A DNA stretch of 64,000 nucleotides, taken from the NCBI RefSeq assembly GCF_002844395.1, contig NZ_CP025197.1, forward strand, positions 1,426,001-1,490,000, read 5' to 3'. This document shows positions 18,001-27,134 of the stretch, piece by piece (the first letter of the stretch is position 1; every line of letters begins with the position of its first letter). The notes beneath the pieces are model-generated. The model searched no databases and was not told the origin of the DNA. It saw nothing but the letters and a program-made list of their open reading frames with translations. Source of the stretch: Acetivibrio saccincola (GTDB lineage Bacteria > Bacillota > Clostridia > Acetivibrionales > Acetivibrionaceae). A program made the translations under genes and the position numbers.

Positions 18001-21000
18001 TGCTATCTGGGCAATATCCCCTTATATTGCATACAGGGTAAGTAAAGAGACGGTGCATAAAAAGGAATTTTTAACCAAAGAAGACAGGGCGGAGATTAGG
18101 AGAATTGCCAGAAAGACCTGGAGATATTTTGAGGAGTTTATGGACAAGAAGAACAATTATATCCCGCCGGACAACTATCAGGAAGATCCGGCAAATGGCA
18201 TAGCCCACAGGACATCCCCTACAAATATAGGATTGGGGCTTTTATCAGCATTAGCTGCAAGGGATTTGGGCTATATAAATATAAGCAGGCTTTACAAAAT
18301 GGTGGAGAGGGCAATTTCAACCGTTGAGAGGATGGAAAAATGGAACGGGCATCTGTATAACTGGTATGATACCAGGACTTTAAACATATTAAGACCTGCT
18401 TATGTATCCACTGTGGACAGCGGCAACTTTGTAGGGTATCTTATTACTCTTAAAGAAGGGCTTTTGGAGTACTTAAATAAACCTGTATTGGACAAAAGTT
18501 TAGTACATGGTTTAAAAGATACCATTTCCCTTATTGAAAAGGGAGATAACCAAACATGTACAGGTACAGAATATATTGACAAGTTTTTGGAAAGTGAAGA
18601 AGTTTTTGATATTGACCTTTTTAGAAACATTTTGGAGAAAGTAGCTTGTGACGAAGAAAATAAAAGCAAAAAATTTGATATATGGGAAATGAAAACAAAT
18701 AGTATGGTGAATGAATTTAAAGAAGAAATAAAAAGGTTTTTCCCATGGACAGCTTTTATAAATGACATTACAAAAGAGCTTAAAGATGCCGGTGAAGAGG
18801 TAAAAGAGCTTTTTGACGGAATGATTAAAAGGCTTAAAAAACCAATTCCTTTAAAAGATTTATCAAAAGAGTACGGTGAGGCGGCAGCTATTATAGAAAA
18901 GATAGAAGAATTATTGAAAGTTAAAAAGAGTAAAGATGTAAGTTTTTTAATACTGGAAAAATTTAAAAAATCTCTTTTGCAGTCAATGGGGGAATTGGAA
19001 AATTTTATTAACAACTATACAGTTTTAATTGAGAGAATTAAGAAAATTTCAGACGATACAGAGTTTATACACTTATACGACAGGAAGAGACAGCTGTTTT
19101 CAATAGGGTATGATATGCAAGAAGGAAGCCTTACCAATTCATACTATGATTTGATAGCTTCAGAGGCAAGGCAGGCAAGTTTTATAGCCATAGCAAGGGG
19201 TGAAGTGGAAGAACAGCACTGGTTTAAGCTGGGAAGAACTCTTACGCAAATTGACAACTACAAAGGTATGGTGTCCTGGAGCGGGACTATGTTTGAATAC
19301 CTTATGCCCCTTCTTATAATGAAAAGAAGTAAAAACACATTAATGGACGAGACATATTCCTTTGCCGTAAGAAGTCAGAAAAAATACGGCAAACAGAGGA
19401 ATGTGCCCTGGGGTACTTCAGAGTCAGGGTTTTATGCATTTGATATAGATTTAAACTACCAGTACAAGGCATTCGGGGTGCCCTGGCTGGGGCTTAAGAG
19501 AGGTTTGGTGGAGGATATGGTGGTTGCACCTTATGCAACTATGCTGGCTATGCTGGTAGACCCGGTGGCTTCTATAAAGAATTTAAAAAGGCTTGATAAG
19601 GAAGGGGCAAACGGACCTTATGGTTTTTATGAAGCGCTGGACTATACCCCTGAAAGAGTTCCTATGGGTGAGAAAATGGGAATTGTAAAGAGCTACATGG
19701 CTCACCATCAGGGAATGAGTCTTTTGGCTTTAAATAACTGTTTAAATGACAATATAATGCAAGAACGCTTTCATTCAGACCCTGTGGTGGAAGCTGCCAA
19801 ACTTCTGCTGCAGGAAAAAGTGCCAACAAACATTGTATTTACAAAGGAAAATAAAGAAAAGGTTATTCCATTTAAGGATATTGTATACACAGAGGAGGAT
19901 TCACGCAGGGAGTACAAAGAGCCAAATTTTGTACTTCCAAGGGTTCATATTTTATCCAATGGCAGTTATTCTGTTATGGTAACAGACAGGGGCACAGGTT
20001 ATAGCAGGTGGAAAAACCTTGATGTTACAAGGTGGAGAGAAGATGTGGTTTTAGACAGCTATGGCACAATATTTTATTTTAGAAATACAAAGACAAATGA
20101 ATGCTGGTCATCCTGCTATGGTCTCTACGGCAAAAAACCAGATAACTACAAGGTATCCTTTATATCAGGTGAAGCCCGCTTTTTCAGGCAGGACGGGGAT
20201 GTGGACACATTGGTACAGGTGGCGGTTTCCGCTTCAGATAATGCAGAAATCAGGAAAATAACCCTTACAAATCACAGCCAGGAAAGCTGTGTTGTGGAAA
20301 TAACCAGTTATTTTGAAGTGGTTTTGGCTCACCATGCTTCAGATGTGGTTCATCCTGCTTTTAGCAACCTTTTTATCAGGACGGAGTTTGTTCCTGAATA
20401 TAACAGCATCATTGCCAACAGAAGACCCAGAATGGAAGGGGATAAAACAGTGTGGCTTGCACATACACTGTGTGTAGAAGGGAAAACTGTGGGAATAGTC
20501 CAGTTTGATACTGACAGGCTGCAGTTTATAGGAAGGGGAAGGGATGTGTCAAACCCTGTGGCTCTTGACCCTAATAAGCCCCTGTCCAATTCGGTAGGTC
20601 CGGTTTTAGACCCTGTGGCAAGTTTGAGACAGATGGTTGAAATAGAGCCTGAAAGCTCAGTTAAAATTTCCTTTGTCACCCTGGTGGCCGACAGCAGAGA
20701 GGAAATTTTAGAAATGCTGGATAAATACTCAAAAGAGGGTGTTATAACTGAAGAATTTGACCTTGCCCATACAAGGAGCAGGGTAGAGGCCAGGTATTTA
20801 AATCTTAAAGCTAAGGAAATTGAATTTTACCAAGAATTAATGCCCCATATACTGTTTATAAGCCCGCAGCAAAAATTGAGACAAAAATGTATATTGGATA
20901 ACAAAAAAGGACAGTCGGCGCTGTGGGCATACGGTATTTCAGGGGATATACCCATTGTCCTTGTTATACTTGATAAAACAGATGATATAGAGATTATTTA

Positions 21001-23758
21001 TGATGTTTTAAAGGCACATGAGTACTGGAAATTTAAAAATATAAAAGTTGACCTGGTTATCATTAATGAGGAGGAAAACAGCTACAACAACCCGCTGCAG
21101 GGACTTTTATACGATGTTGTATCCAAAAGCCATGTCCATGATATGATAAACAAACCTGGCGGCGTGTTTATCCTGAAGGGAAGCAATATGGAAAAAGAAG
21201 ATATTGACTTAATTTGTGCCACTGCCAGGGTGGTGCTGGATGGAAAATCAGGAGATTTGGCACAGCAGCTTATGAGGGAAGAGAAAAGAAGCCTGCCTCC
21301 ATTAAGGGAGTTTAGCCCTGAGGTCAGGACATATGAAAGAAAAACATTTTTTGAGGATAAGGAACTGGGCTTTTACAATGGTATAGGCGGTTTTAGCAAA
21401 GACGGCAGGGAATATGTAATTAACCTTGAAAAAAATACAAATACCCCTTTACCATGGTCAAATATTATATCCAACAAAAAATTCGGATTTTTGGTAACAG
21501 AGTCGGGTTCAGGCTATACATGGTATAAAAACAGCCGTGAAAACAAACTTACCCCCTGGTCAAACGATCCGGTAAGCGATACTCCGGGAGAGATTTTGTA
21601 TCTGTGTGATGAGGAGGACGGAAAGCACTGGTCAGCTACTCCTTTGCCAATACGAAATGATGAGCCTTATACTGTAAGGCACGGTTTTGGTTATACTGTG
21701 TTTGACCATGAGTTTCACGGAATTATGCACAATATGGTGCAGTTTGTTCCATTGGAAGACTCAGTGAAATTAAGCATTATGAAAATAAAAAATACATCCC
21801 AAATAAAAAGAAAAATAAACCTTGTGTACTATATAAGGCCTGTTATGGGGGTAAGCGACCAGTTTACCGCACCCCATATAAGTACAGATTTACACGATTC
21901 AGGTGCTGTATTAATAAAAAATAATTATAATGAAGAGTTTTTAGATACAATTGGTTTTATACATTCATCAATGAAAATTACTTCAGTAACAGGGGACAGA
22001 AGGGAGTTTTTTGGCACAGGAAATATAAGGGAACCTCAAGGAATAAAGCAGGTGGAGCTTTCAGGAAAGACCGGGGCAGGACTGGATCCTTGTGCTGCTT
22101 TAAGTGTACATTGTGAGTTGAACCCCGGTGAGGAAAAGGAAATTGTATTTTTGCTGGGTGCAGGAAGCTCTATGGAGGAAGTTGGAGGCATTATTGAAAA
22201 GTACAGGAAGATAGATGAAGCTAAAAAGGCTTTAAAGGAAGTAAAGGAGTTTTGGGAAGAAAGGCTTGGAAGAGTGCAGTTTTATACTCCTGATACTGCA
22301 ATGGATTATTTGCTGAATGGATGGCTCATTTATCAGGTTATTTCATGTAGGATATGGAGTAGATCAGCATTTTACCAGTCAGGAGGGGCATACGGCTTTA
22401 GGGACCAGCTTCAGGACTCTATGGCAGTTGCCCATGTGTGGCCTGAGATTACAAGAAATCAAATTCTCATTCATTCAAGGCACCAGTTTTTAGAGGGAGA
22501 TGTACAGCATTGGTGGCATGAGGAAAAATATAAAGGAACAAGGACCAGGTTTTCAGATGACCGGTTATGGCTGGTTTATGTTACTTTGGAGTATTTAAAA
22601 ATTACAGGGGATTATGATATATTGCTTGAGAAGACCCCATATTTAGAGGATGAGCCGTTAAATGAATATGAAGATGAAGCCTACCGTATACCAAGGGTTT
22701 CTGATACATCCGGCACTTTATATGAACACTGCATAAGGGCAATAGAGATATCTTTGAAATTTGGGGAAAGAGGAATACCCCTTATGGGCTCAGGAGACTG
22801 GAACGACGGTATGAATACCGTAGGAAACAAAGGAAAAGGGGAAAGTATATGGCTGGGCTGGTTTTTGTGCTCTATATTAAATTCATTTGTGCCTGTCTGT
22901 GAGAAAATGGGGGAAAAGGAGAGGGCTAAAAAGTATGCTGTAACAGCAAAGGAAATTGCGAAGGCAATAGAGGAAAACGGATGGGATGGAAACTGGTACA
23001 GAAGGGCTTACTTTGATGATGGAAAGCCATTGGGGTCTGTAGGAAACAGCGAGTGCCAGATAGACTCTTTGGCACAGACCTGGGCCGTAATTTCAGGTGC
23101 CGGAGATAAAGAAAGAATTGAATCTGCTATGAATGCCGTTGAAAATTATTTAATTAAAAAAGACGAGGGCTTAATAAAGCTTTTGACACCTCCCTTTGAC
23201 GAAGGGGAGCTTGAGCCTGGGTATATAAAAAGTTATGTTCCCGGAGTACGTGAAAACGGGGGGCAGTATACCCATGCTGCAGCCTGGGTGGTTATGGCAT
23301 ATGCTAAAATGGGTGACGGGGAAAAGGCAGTGGAGCTTTTTCAGATGCTAAACCCTATAAACCACTCTAGAACACATATTGAATACTCAAAGTATAAGGT
23401 GGAGCCCTATGTTATGGCTGCCGATGTATATTCAGTTGAGCCACACACCGGAAGAGGAGGATGGACATGGTATACCGGAGCTGCAGGATGGTTTTACAAA
23501 GTGGGGTTTGAACACATTCTCGGATTTAAAAAGAATGACAAAACCCTTGTAATTGACCCGTGTATACCTGAAAACTGGAGCGGGTTTGATATAAAATATA
23601 AATTCAAAGATACTTTATATATTATAGAGGTAAAAAACCCTGATAGGGTAAATAAAGGTGTTAAAAAAGTCCTTATAGATAAGAAAGAAGTAAAAGATAA
23701 AAAAATACTCCTTGTAGATGATAAAGGGAAACATTATGTTGAAGTAATTATGGGGTAA
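15026..23758 (+). CDS. Cyclic beta-1,2-glucan synthase-like protein (GT84 + glycoamylase-like + GH94)
   Basis: This 2910-aa membrane protein (GTG start 9 nt after AAGGAG) has the NdvB/Cgs architecture. It has one N-terminal membrane helix, a soluble region, and two more helices near 425-485. The GT84 synthase follows, with DADTILPLGTAKRLIG near residue 645 and LHRWVRGDWQL near 790, then a further membrane block (about 830-1000). The central glycoamylase-like/cyclisation domain runs from about 1015 to 1560 with RTSPTNIGL and YMAHHQGMSL. The tandem C-terminal GH94-type phosphorylase region has the catalytic-loop motif SGDWNDGMN near 2590. The family elongates UDP-glucose into beta-1,2-glucan, cyclises it and trims length. 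Residues about 1130-1360 include a lysine/glutamate-rich helical stretch. Product chemistry is inferred from family. Confidence 0.9.
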   Translation: MELYLNRIIVLSFLAVILLWILFKKNINRELIQIKNVELTCDELEEHAKEIAYDHNILRKPDIFNWPVPRMNENYKYIVSVYKALNEDVQKGIATTPAAEWLLDNFYIIEEQVKSVRKDLSKDLYLRLPAISYGPLKGYARAYAIALDLISHTDGRIDEDVLINYINAYQTNNILTGREIWALPVMIKIAIVEKIKYLCEKIMESQIQRRKVEEIFEGFKKSKGDVSELINNINSYLKGKSYIDSTFVEHLSYKLRKMGKNYAHVLRYVDELLSKNGTSVDEISHKEHREQTQRKGSIGNCIISLKFISTTDWVEIFETLSKVEGILREDPCGTYPLMDLPSRNYYRKKLEEMSMLFNVSEIHVAKKAIELAKEGYENSQPENAHKGHVGYYIIDNGVKELEKELGYEKAFFGKVIDFLKSHPTSVYIGGIAVLTIMVLGFITEYVVNRTQDETSTVFAIVALLAVFIPVSDIAVNTVNWLLSHVVKPSFLPKLELKEGIPEELSTMVVIPALLPDEKRAVELIKNLEVYYLANKEKNLYFALVGDYKDSEKENMPNDKKIVDAALAEVARLNKKYSGGKEDIFYFFHRHRQYNDRQNKWIGWERKRGALVEFNSMILGSKETSFSIMSKDVDKLPKIKYIITLDADTILPLGTAKRLIGTMSHTLNRPVIDKEKGIVVDGYALLQPRIGFDIESVNKSLFSRIFAGEEGIDPYASAISDVYQDLFKEGIFTGKGIYDLEVFQSILKDAIPENTVLSHDLLEGSYVRAGLVTDLELIDGYPGKYSSYAMRLHRWVRGDWQLIPWIGRYVKNQKGEKVKNPLSVVARWKILDNLRRSLVAPFTMLLIALAFSVLPGSLWFWLGIVIINIFFPLITGGLDYAVSKPISALKSKSYTPAICGLKACFLQQVLQFVFLPYQAYLMVNAISITIVRVFFTKRNMLEWVTALDAEKTIKDSIGSYFIRMRYAILQAALVLLLTIWLKPGYIAVAAVLSAIWAISPYIAYRVSKETVHKKEFLTKEDRAEIRRIARKTWRYFEEFMDKKNNYIPPDNYQEDPANGIAHRTSPTNIGLGLLSALAARDLGYINISRLYKMVERAISTVERMEKWNGHLYNWYDTRTLNILRPAYVSTVDSGNFVGYLITLKEGLLEYLNKPVLDKSLVHGLKDTISLIEKGDNQTCTGTEYIDKFLESEEVFDIDLFRNILEKVACDEENKSKKFDIWEMKTNSMVNEFKEEIKRFFPWTAFINDITKELKDAGEEVKELFDGMIKRLKKPIPLKDLSKEYGEAAAIIEKIEELLKVKKSKDVSFLILEKFKKSLLQSMGELENFINNYTVLIERIKKISDDTEFIHLYDRKRQLFSIGYDMQEGSLTNSYYDLIASEARQASFIAIARGEVEEQHWFKLGRTLTQIDNYKGMVSWSGTMFEYLMPLLIMKRSKNTLMDETYSFAVRSQKKYGKQRNVPWGTSESGFYAFDIDLNYQYKAFGVPWLGLKRGLVEDMVVAPYATMLAMLVDPVASIKNLKRLDKEGANGPYGFYEALDYTPERVPMGEKMGIVKSYMAHHQGMSLLALNNCLNDNIMQERFHSDPVVEAAKLLLQEKVPTNIVFTKENKEKVIPFKDIVYTEEDSRREYKEPNFVLPRVHILSNGSYSVMVTDRGTGYSRWKNLDVTRWREDVVLDSYGTIFYFRNTKTNECWSSCYGLYGKKPDNYKVSFISGEARFFRQDGDVDTLVQVAVSASDNAEIRKITLTNHSQESCVVEITSYFEVVLAHHASDVVHPAFSNLFIRTEFVPEYNSIIANRRPRMEGDKTVWLAHTLCVEGKTVGIVQFDTDRLQFIGRGRDVSNPVALDPNKPLSNSVGPVLDPVASLRQMVEIEPESSVKISFVTLVADSREEILEMLDKYSKEGVITEEFDLAHTRSRVEARYLNLKAKEIEFYQELMPHILFISPQQKLRQKCILDNKKGQSALWAYGISGDIPIVLVILDKTDDIEIIYDVLKAHEYWKFKNIKVDLVIINEEENSYNNPLQGLLYDVVSKSHVHDMINKPGGVFILKGSNMEKEDIDLICATARVVLDGKSGDLAQQLMREEKRSLPPLREFSPEVRTYERKTFFEDKELGFYNGIGGFSKDGREYVINLEKNTNTPLPWSNIISNKKFGFLVTESGSGYTWYKNSRENKLTPWSNDPVSDTPGEILYLCDEEDGKHWSATPLPIRNDEPYTVRHGFGYTVFDHEFHGIMHNMVQFVPLEDSVKLSIMKIKNTSQIKRKINLVYYIRPVMGVSDQFTAPHISTDLHDSGAVLIKNNYNEEFLDTIGFIHSSMKITSVTGDRREFFGTGNIREPQGIKQVELSGKTGAGLDPCAALSVHCELNPGEEKEIVFLLGAGSSMEEVGGIIEKYRKIDEAKKALKEVKEFWEERLGRVQFYTPDTAMDYLLNGWLIYQVISCRIWSRSAFYQSGGAYGFRDQLQDSMAVAHVWPEITRNQILIHSRHQFLEGDVQHWWHEEKYKGTRTRFSDDRLWLVYVTLEYLKITGDYDILLEKTPYLEDEPLNEYEDEAYRIPRVSDTSGTLYEHCIRAIEISLKFGERGIPLMGSGDWNDGMNTVGNKGKGESIWLGWFLCSILNSFVPVCEKMGEKERAKKYAVTAKEIAKAIEENGWDGNWYRRAYFDDGKPLGSVGNSECQIDSLAQTWAVISGAGDKERIESAMNAVENYLIKKDEGLIKLLTPPFDEGELEPGYIKSYVPGVRENGGQYTHAAAWVVMAYAKMGDGEKAVELFQMLNPINHSRTHIEYSKYKVEPYVMAADVYSVEPHTGRGGWTWYTGAAGWFYKVGFEHILGFKKNDKTLVIDPCIPENWSGFDIKYKFKDTLYIIEVKNPDRVNKGVKKVLIDKKEVKDKKILLVDDKGKHYVEVIMG

Positions 23759-23770
23759 ATTAAAAAAGCC

Positions 23771-23800
23771 TTGGACATTTTGTCCAATCAATTTTATAAT
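23771..23800 (+). promoter_or_regulatory. Promoter with overlapping palindrome before the first paralogue
   Basis: TTGGAC (23771-23776), 18 bp, TATAAT (23795-23800). The -35 lies within a 17-nt palindrome, TTGGACA-TTT-TGTCCAA (23771-23787), a possible operator. The string TATAATGTAGTAGGT recurs about 40 bp downstream (near 23835). Confidence 0.55.
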
Positions 23801-23883
23801 GTAGTAGGTGCTTATATTATATTGCTTATATTATAATGTAGTAGGTATTAATATAAACATAAAGTATTAAAGGGGGATACTTC

Positions 23884-24720
23884 GTGGAATATTTAGAAAA
23901 TGCTTTTAAATTTTGGGGAAAGTTTAAATGGTTAATTGTACCTCTGTTTATTTTATGTTGTGTTGCAGTGTTTTTGGGAAATCCTACTTTAAAGGAAATA
24001 ACCGGCACCCTGAATGAGGTGACAGATTTAGGTCTTGTAACCGGCGAAGCTGAAAATATTGATTTATATGATGTGCTGGATAAAATAGCCCCAAATATAG
24101 GTATATTACTGCAAGTTGTTTTATTGGTGCTATTTTTGAGCATTTTTATTTTTCCTGCAACCTACGGGATGATTATTAGAGGTTATGAGACAGGTGCAAC
24201 AGGCTTGGGTTCTTTTTTTACTTCATTGAAAAAATATTTTATTAAATTTATATTATATTTTCTTAGCGTACTAATTATAATGGCAGCAGTTGCAATTATT
24301 TATCTTTTGTTTTTCTTTATTTTCCCGTTTATATTTATTATTTCATGGCAGTTGGCGACAATTGTTTTTATAGGGGTTATCATTGCATCGGTGATATTTT
24401 TGTGTTTTTTATTTAATGTTTTAAATATTTGGTTTGTAGCTTTGGCATGGGATGACATGAAGGTTTTAGAAGGATTTTTTAAGGCTTTTGAGTTGGTAAA
24501 AGGATGTTTTTGGTCCTGTGTCGGGATAGCTTTTTCCATGGCCTTTATATATATTACTGTAAATGCCCTTATTGGTGGGGTGCTGGAAAATATTATAATT
24601 GTAAGCTACTTTATAAAAAGTTTTTTACTTTCTATGTGTATTTACGTACTTATGGTATATGGTTTTGAATTATACAGGGATAAGACAGAAAAAAATTCTG
24701 TTCTTGGTGATTATCTATAA
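23884..24720 (+). CDS. Polytopic membrane protein, first of a paralogous pair
   Basis: The 278-aa protein starts at GTG after AAAGGGGG. It begins with an amphipathic MEYLENAFKFWGKFKW, then has about six membrane segments. A long polar loop (about residues 45-75) follows the first, and a short charged C-tail follows FELYRDK. I recognise no catalytic residues. The second paralogue at 24846 shares the xFLENxFKF start and FExYRxxxxKN end. Function unknown; a transporter-like or envelope role is only a guess. Confidence 0.8.
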   Translation: MEYLENAFKFWGKFKWLIVPLFILCCVAVFLGNPTLKEITGTLNEVTDLGLVTGEAENIDLYDVLDKIAPNIGILLQVVLLVLFLSIFIFPATYGMIIRGYETGATGLGSFFTSLKKYFIKFILYFLSVLIIMAAVAIIYLLFFFIFPFIFIISWQLATIVFIGVIIASVIFLCFLFNVLNIWFVALAWDDMKVLEGFFKAFELVKGCFWSCVGIAFSMAFIYITVNALIGGVLENIIIVSYFIKSFLLSMCIYVLMVYGFELYRDKTEKNSVLGDYL

Positions 24721-24745
24721 TTTTTTATTAAAAATTAATATTATT

Positions 24746-24775
24746 ATGGACAATAAGGATAATTTGTTTTATAAT
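24746..24775 (+). promoter_or_regulatory. Promoter before the second paralogue, matching the first
   Basis: ATGGAC (24746-24751), 18 bp, TATAAT (24770-24775). The pattern GGACA-N17-TATAATGTA is shared exactly with 23773-23803, so the promoter was duplicated with the gene. The right half of the palindrome is lost here. Confidence 0.5.
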
Positions 24776-24845
24776 GTAATAGAAATATTTAGCAGCTAAA
24801 TATTTGCTTTTATTTTTAATTATATTTTGCCAGGAGGGAGTACTT

Positions 24846-25706
24846 ATGAGATTTTTGGAAAATTCATTTAAGTTTTTTTTCCAAAACATAGTTTTTGCTA
24901 TTCCTTTATTTATAGCCTGTTTAATACAATCCATTATTAACATGACTAGTATGAATTATAGTAAATTACAGGATATATTAACTATATTAAGATCCAGTAG
25001 ACAACCTACAGCAGCCGAGATGCAACAAATACAGGAGTTTTTAATGGTATTTAGTCAAGACTCAGGTAATTTCGGAAAATTATATCTAGTAATTACTATA
25101 GTGTTTTTGCTGGTTTTACCTATAACCTTTGGAATTATAAATAGAATTTATTCAAATGGAAGAGCAAGTTTAGAGGATATCTTTATAGAATTAAAAAATA
25201 ATATTTTAAAGTTTATATTATACTGCATAGCTTTATTACTTTTCATAGCAGTCACAATTATAGTTACTGTTGTAGTTTTGTTAATTGTTAGTCTTATAGC
25301 AAATACATCACAGGCAGCTTACATATTAATTTCATTCTTATTGGTTATTGCATTTATTTTGTTGATAGTATTTTTGATAAATGTTTCTATTATGGGATAT
25401 GTAGTGGTAGTAACAGAAGAAACAGGGGTATTTACCGGTATATCTGAGGCAATGTCAACAATAAGGTCGTATTTTTGGCCGATGGTTGGTGTAACGATGT
25501 TATTAGGAGCCTGCGTCAGCATTTTAAGTTCAGCTGTTGTATTTACACCAATCGGGAAAATTAGTGGAATTGCAGCTGTCTTTTCAGCGGTTTTATTAAC
25601 TTTATACTGGTTTTTACTTATTGTTTTTAATTTTGAAGTTTACAGATATGTGGCGGATAAAAACGTAAAAACCGTAGACCAGATTCCTAATGCATCTGAT
25701 TTATAA
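24846..25706 (+). CDS. Polytopic membrane protein, second of a paralogous pair
   Basis: The ATG at 24846 follows AGGAGGGAG. An in-frame start at 24804 lacks a ribosome site. The 286-aa protein has about six membrane segments and a Gln/Ser-rich outer loop (SSRQPTAAEMQQIQEF, about residues 55-72). It resembles the gene at 23884 at both termini and in hydropathy, consistent with tandem duplication and divergence. Function unknown. Confidence 0.8.
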   Translation: MRFLENSFKFFFQNIVFAIPLFIACLIQSIINMTSMNYSKLQDILTILRSSRQPTAAEMQQIQEFLMVFSQDSGNFGKLYLVITIVFLLVLPITFGIINRIYSNGRASLEDIFIELKNNILKFILYCIALLLFIAVTIIVTVVVLLIVSLIANTSQAAYILISFLLVIAFILLIVFLINVSIMGYVVVVTEETGVFTGISEAMSTIRSYFWPMVGVTMLLGACVSILSSAVVFTPIGKISGIAAVFSAVLLTLYWFLLIVFNFEVYRYVADKNVKTVDQIPNASDL

Positions 25707-25754
25707 AAATTTACACAGCATGTATAGAAATTTACACAGAAGTTTATATAGTAG

Positions 25755-26840
25755 CTACTTTTTCCTATACTCTGCAATTAGAAGATCTACCATTTTTCCG
25801 TAGCTCTTTATGCCTTCACTTTGCATGTTTGATTTAAGATATGCATCATTAATTGATGAAGAAATGTCTTGTACAGGTGATTCGTACTGCTTCCAATATT
25901 CGCTGATTGCTTTGCTGTCCCTTAGTATTTTATCACTGTACTTTTCTAAAAGAGCCTGGTACTGTTCTTTGTCGTGGCGGTAAAGGGCATTGGAGGCATA
26001 ACGGAGCGCCATAAATATGCCGGAGTATTGAAAGTCTGCATCCGGATGGTATTTGCAGGCAATGTATGCAATGAAATTAGCTTCGTCTTCACGGGAAAAC
26101 CCCATTTGATGGGCAATTTCGTGGCAGGTTGTAAAGGGGATTGAAGCCGGGGGAGCTGAAATATTTATATTTGCCTCCCCTGTAAATACTGAATACACTC
26201 CGGTAATCCCTAAGGAGGACAGTATTTCAGAGGATATTACCCCTTTAGGTCTTCCATATCTGCCCTTTAAGACAGGGTAGATTTTTTCTGCATTTTCATA
26301 GCCCATATAGGCTCTTTTGAGGGTGGTATTTATGTCAGAAGACAGTGCCATAACCCCCCTTTCATCTTCATTAACTAATTCCCTGAGTTTATTTGCCTCA
26401 GCTAAAAGGTTTTCACATACATCAGCAAGTTCCCGGGTTGTGGCAGGGCTTATGTCTAAATTTGCAATTTCACTGAAAGGAAGCCTTTGATAGTTCAGAC
26501 CCCATAACAGCATGAAAGAAAAGTATGCGATGCTAAAAATGACAAGTATATTTAATAGGGTATTTCCAAGCACTTTAAAAGCAGTTGACGGTTTTTTAAT
26601 TATTCTAACCAACAGCAGGATAAATTTAACCAAAAGAAACAGGAATAATAGTATAATTATAATTTCTCCAAAAGATACAGGGATGTATCCTGTTAGAATG
26701 GTAAAAATCCCGGCAATTCCTTTGAATATAAAATTAGAATAAACTTTTTCAACTGTGTGTGGTATAAAGGATGAAAGGAAAAAAATCAAGTAGCCGGAAG
26801 GGGCAAGAAGTAACAGCATTAATTTTTTGGTTTTTTTCAT
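25755..26840 (-). CDS. DUF3810 family membrane protein, putative zinc metalloprotease
   Basis: The 361-aa protein has three N-terminal membrane segments (about 7-27, 55-80, 92-115) followed by an external domain. That domain carries TTCHEIAHQMGFSREDEANF: a HExxH motif with a downstream Glu (EDEAN) as likely third ligand. YGRPKG and NINISAPP are typical of DUF3810. The substrate is unknown. It is convergent with the paralogue pair. Confidence 0.82.
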   Translation of the reverse strand: MKKTKKLMLLLLAPSGYLIFFLSSFIPHTVEKVYSNFIFKGIAGIFTILTGYIPVSFGEIIIILLFLFLLVKFILLLVRIIKKPSTAFKVLGNTLLNILVIFSIAYFSFMLLWGLNYQRLPFSEIANLDISPATTRELADVCENLLAEANKLRELVNEDERGVMALSSDINTTLKRAYMGYENAEKIYPVLKGRYGRPKGVISSEILSSLGITGVYSVFTGEANINISAPPASIPFTTCHEIAHQMGFSREDEANFIAYIACKYHPDADFQYSGIFMALRYASNALYRHDKEQYQALLEKYSDKILRDSKAISEYWKQYESPVQDISSSINDAYLKSNMQSEGIKSYGKMVDLLIAEYRKK

Positions 26841-27134
26841 ATATAATTTTCCTTTCTTTAAATATTCTTTTTAATTTTACAAATACATTGCATATTAAAT
26901 TGCATATTTAGCTTTAGGTTAAATATTATTTTTTATTCAGTCAGCAATTTAACCTGCAGCCTGTATTATCCGATAGTATGTAATTTAAACTACAGTCAGC
27001 AATTTAATCGGCAGTCTGTAATTAAAACGGGTAGTTTACAGTATAACTATATTTAAGTTTATTAAGCTTACAAGAATACAGAGGATGTAAGACAAAAAGG
27101 TGTGGTAATTTGAAGTTTTGGAAATTATATTTTT
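26841..27134. repeat. Gene-free spacer with imperfect direct repeats
   Basis: CAGTCAGCAATTTAA occurs near 26938 and again near 26994. Each is followed by a CxGCAGxCTGTA motif. No ORF with a ribosome site was found. Confidence 0.4.

Noticed and set aside
18400-19014. 204-codon minus-strand frame inside the glucan synthase gene
   Set aside because: Lies wholly antisense to a clear coding region; Ser/Phe/Leu-rich composition is the usual shadow of Lys/Glu-rich coding DNA.
26841-27134. tRNA or other structured RNA gene
   Set aside because: No cloverleaf, CCA-end pattern or TTC-type T-loop found here or in other spacers of the window.
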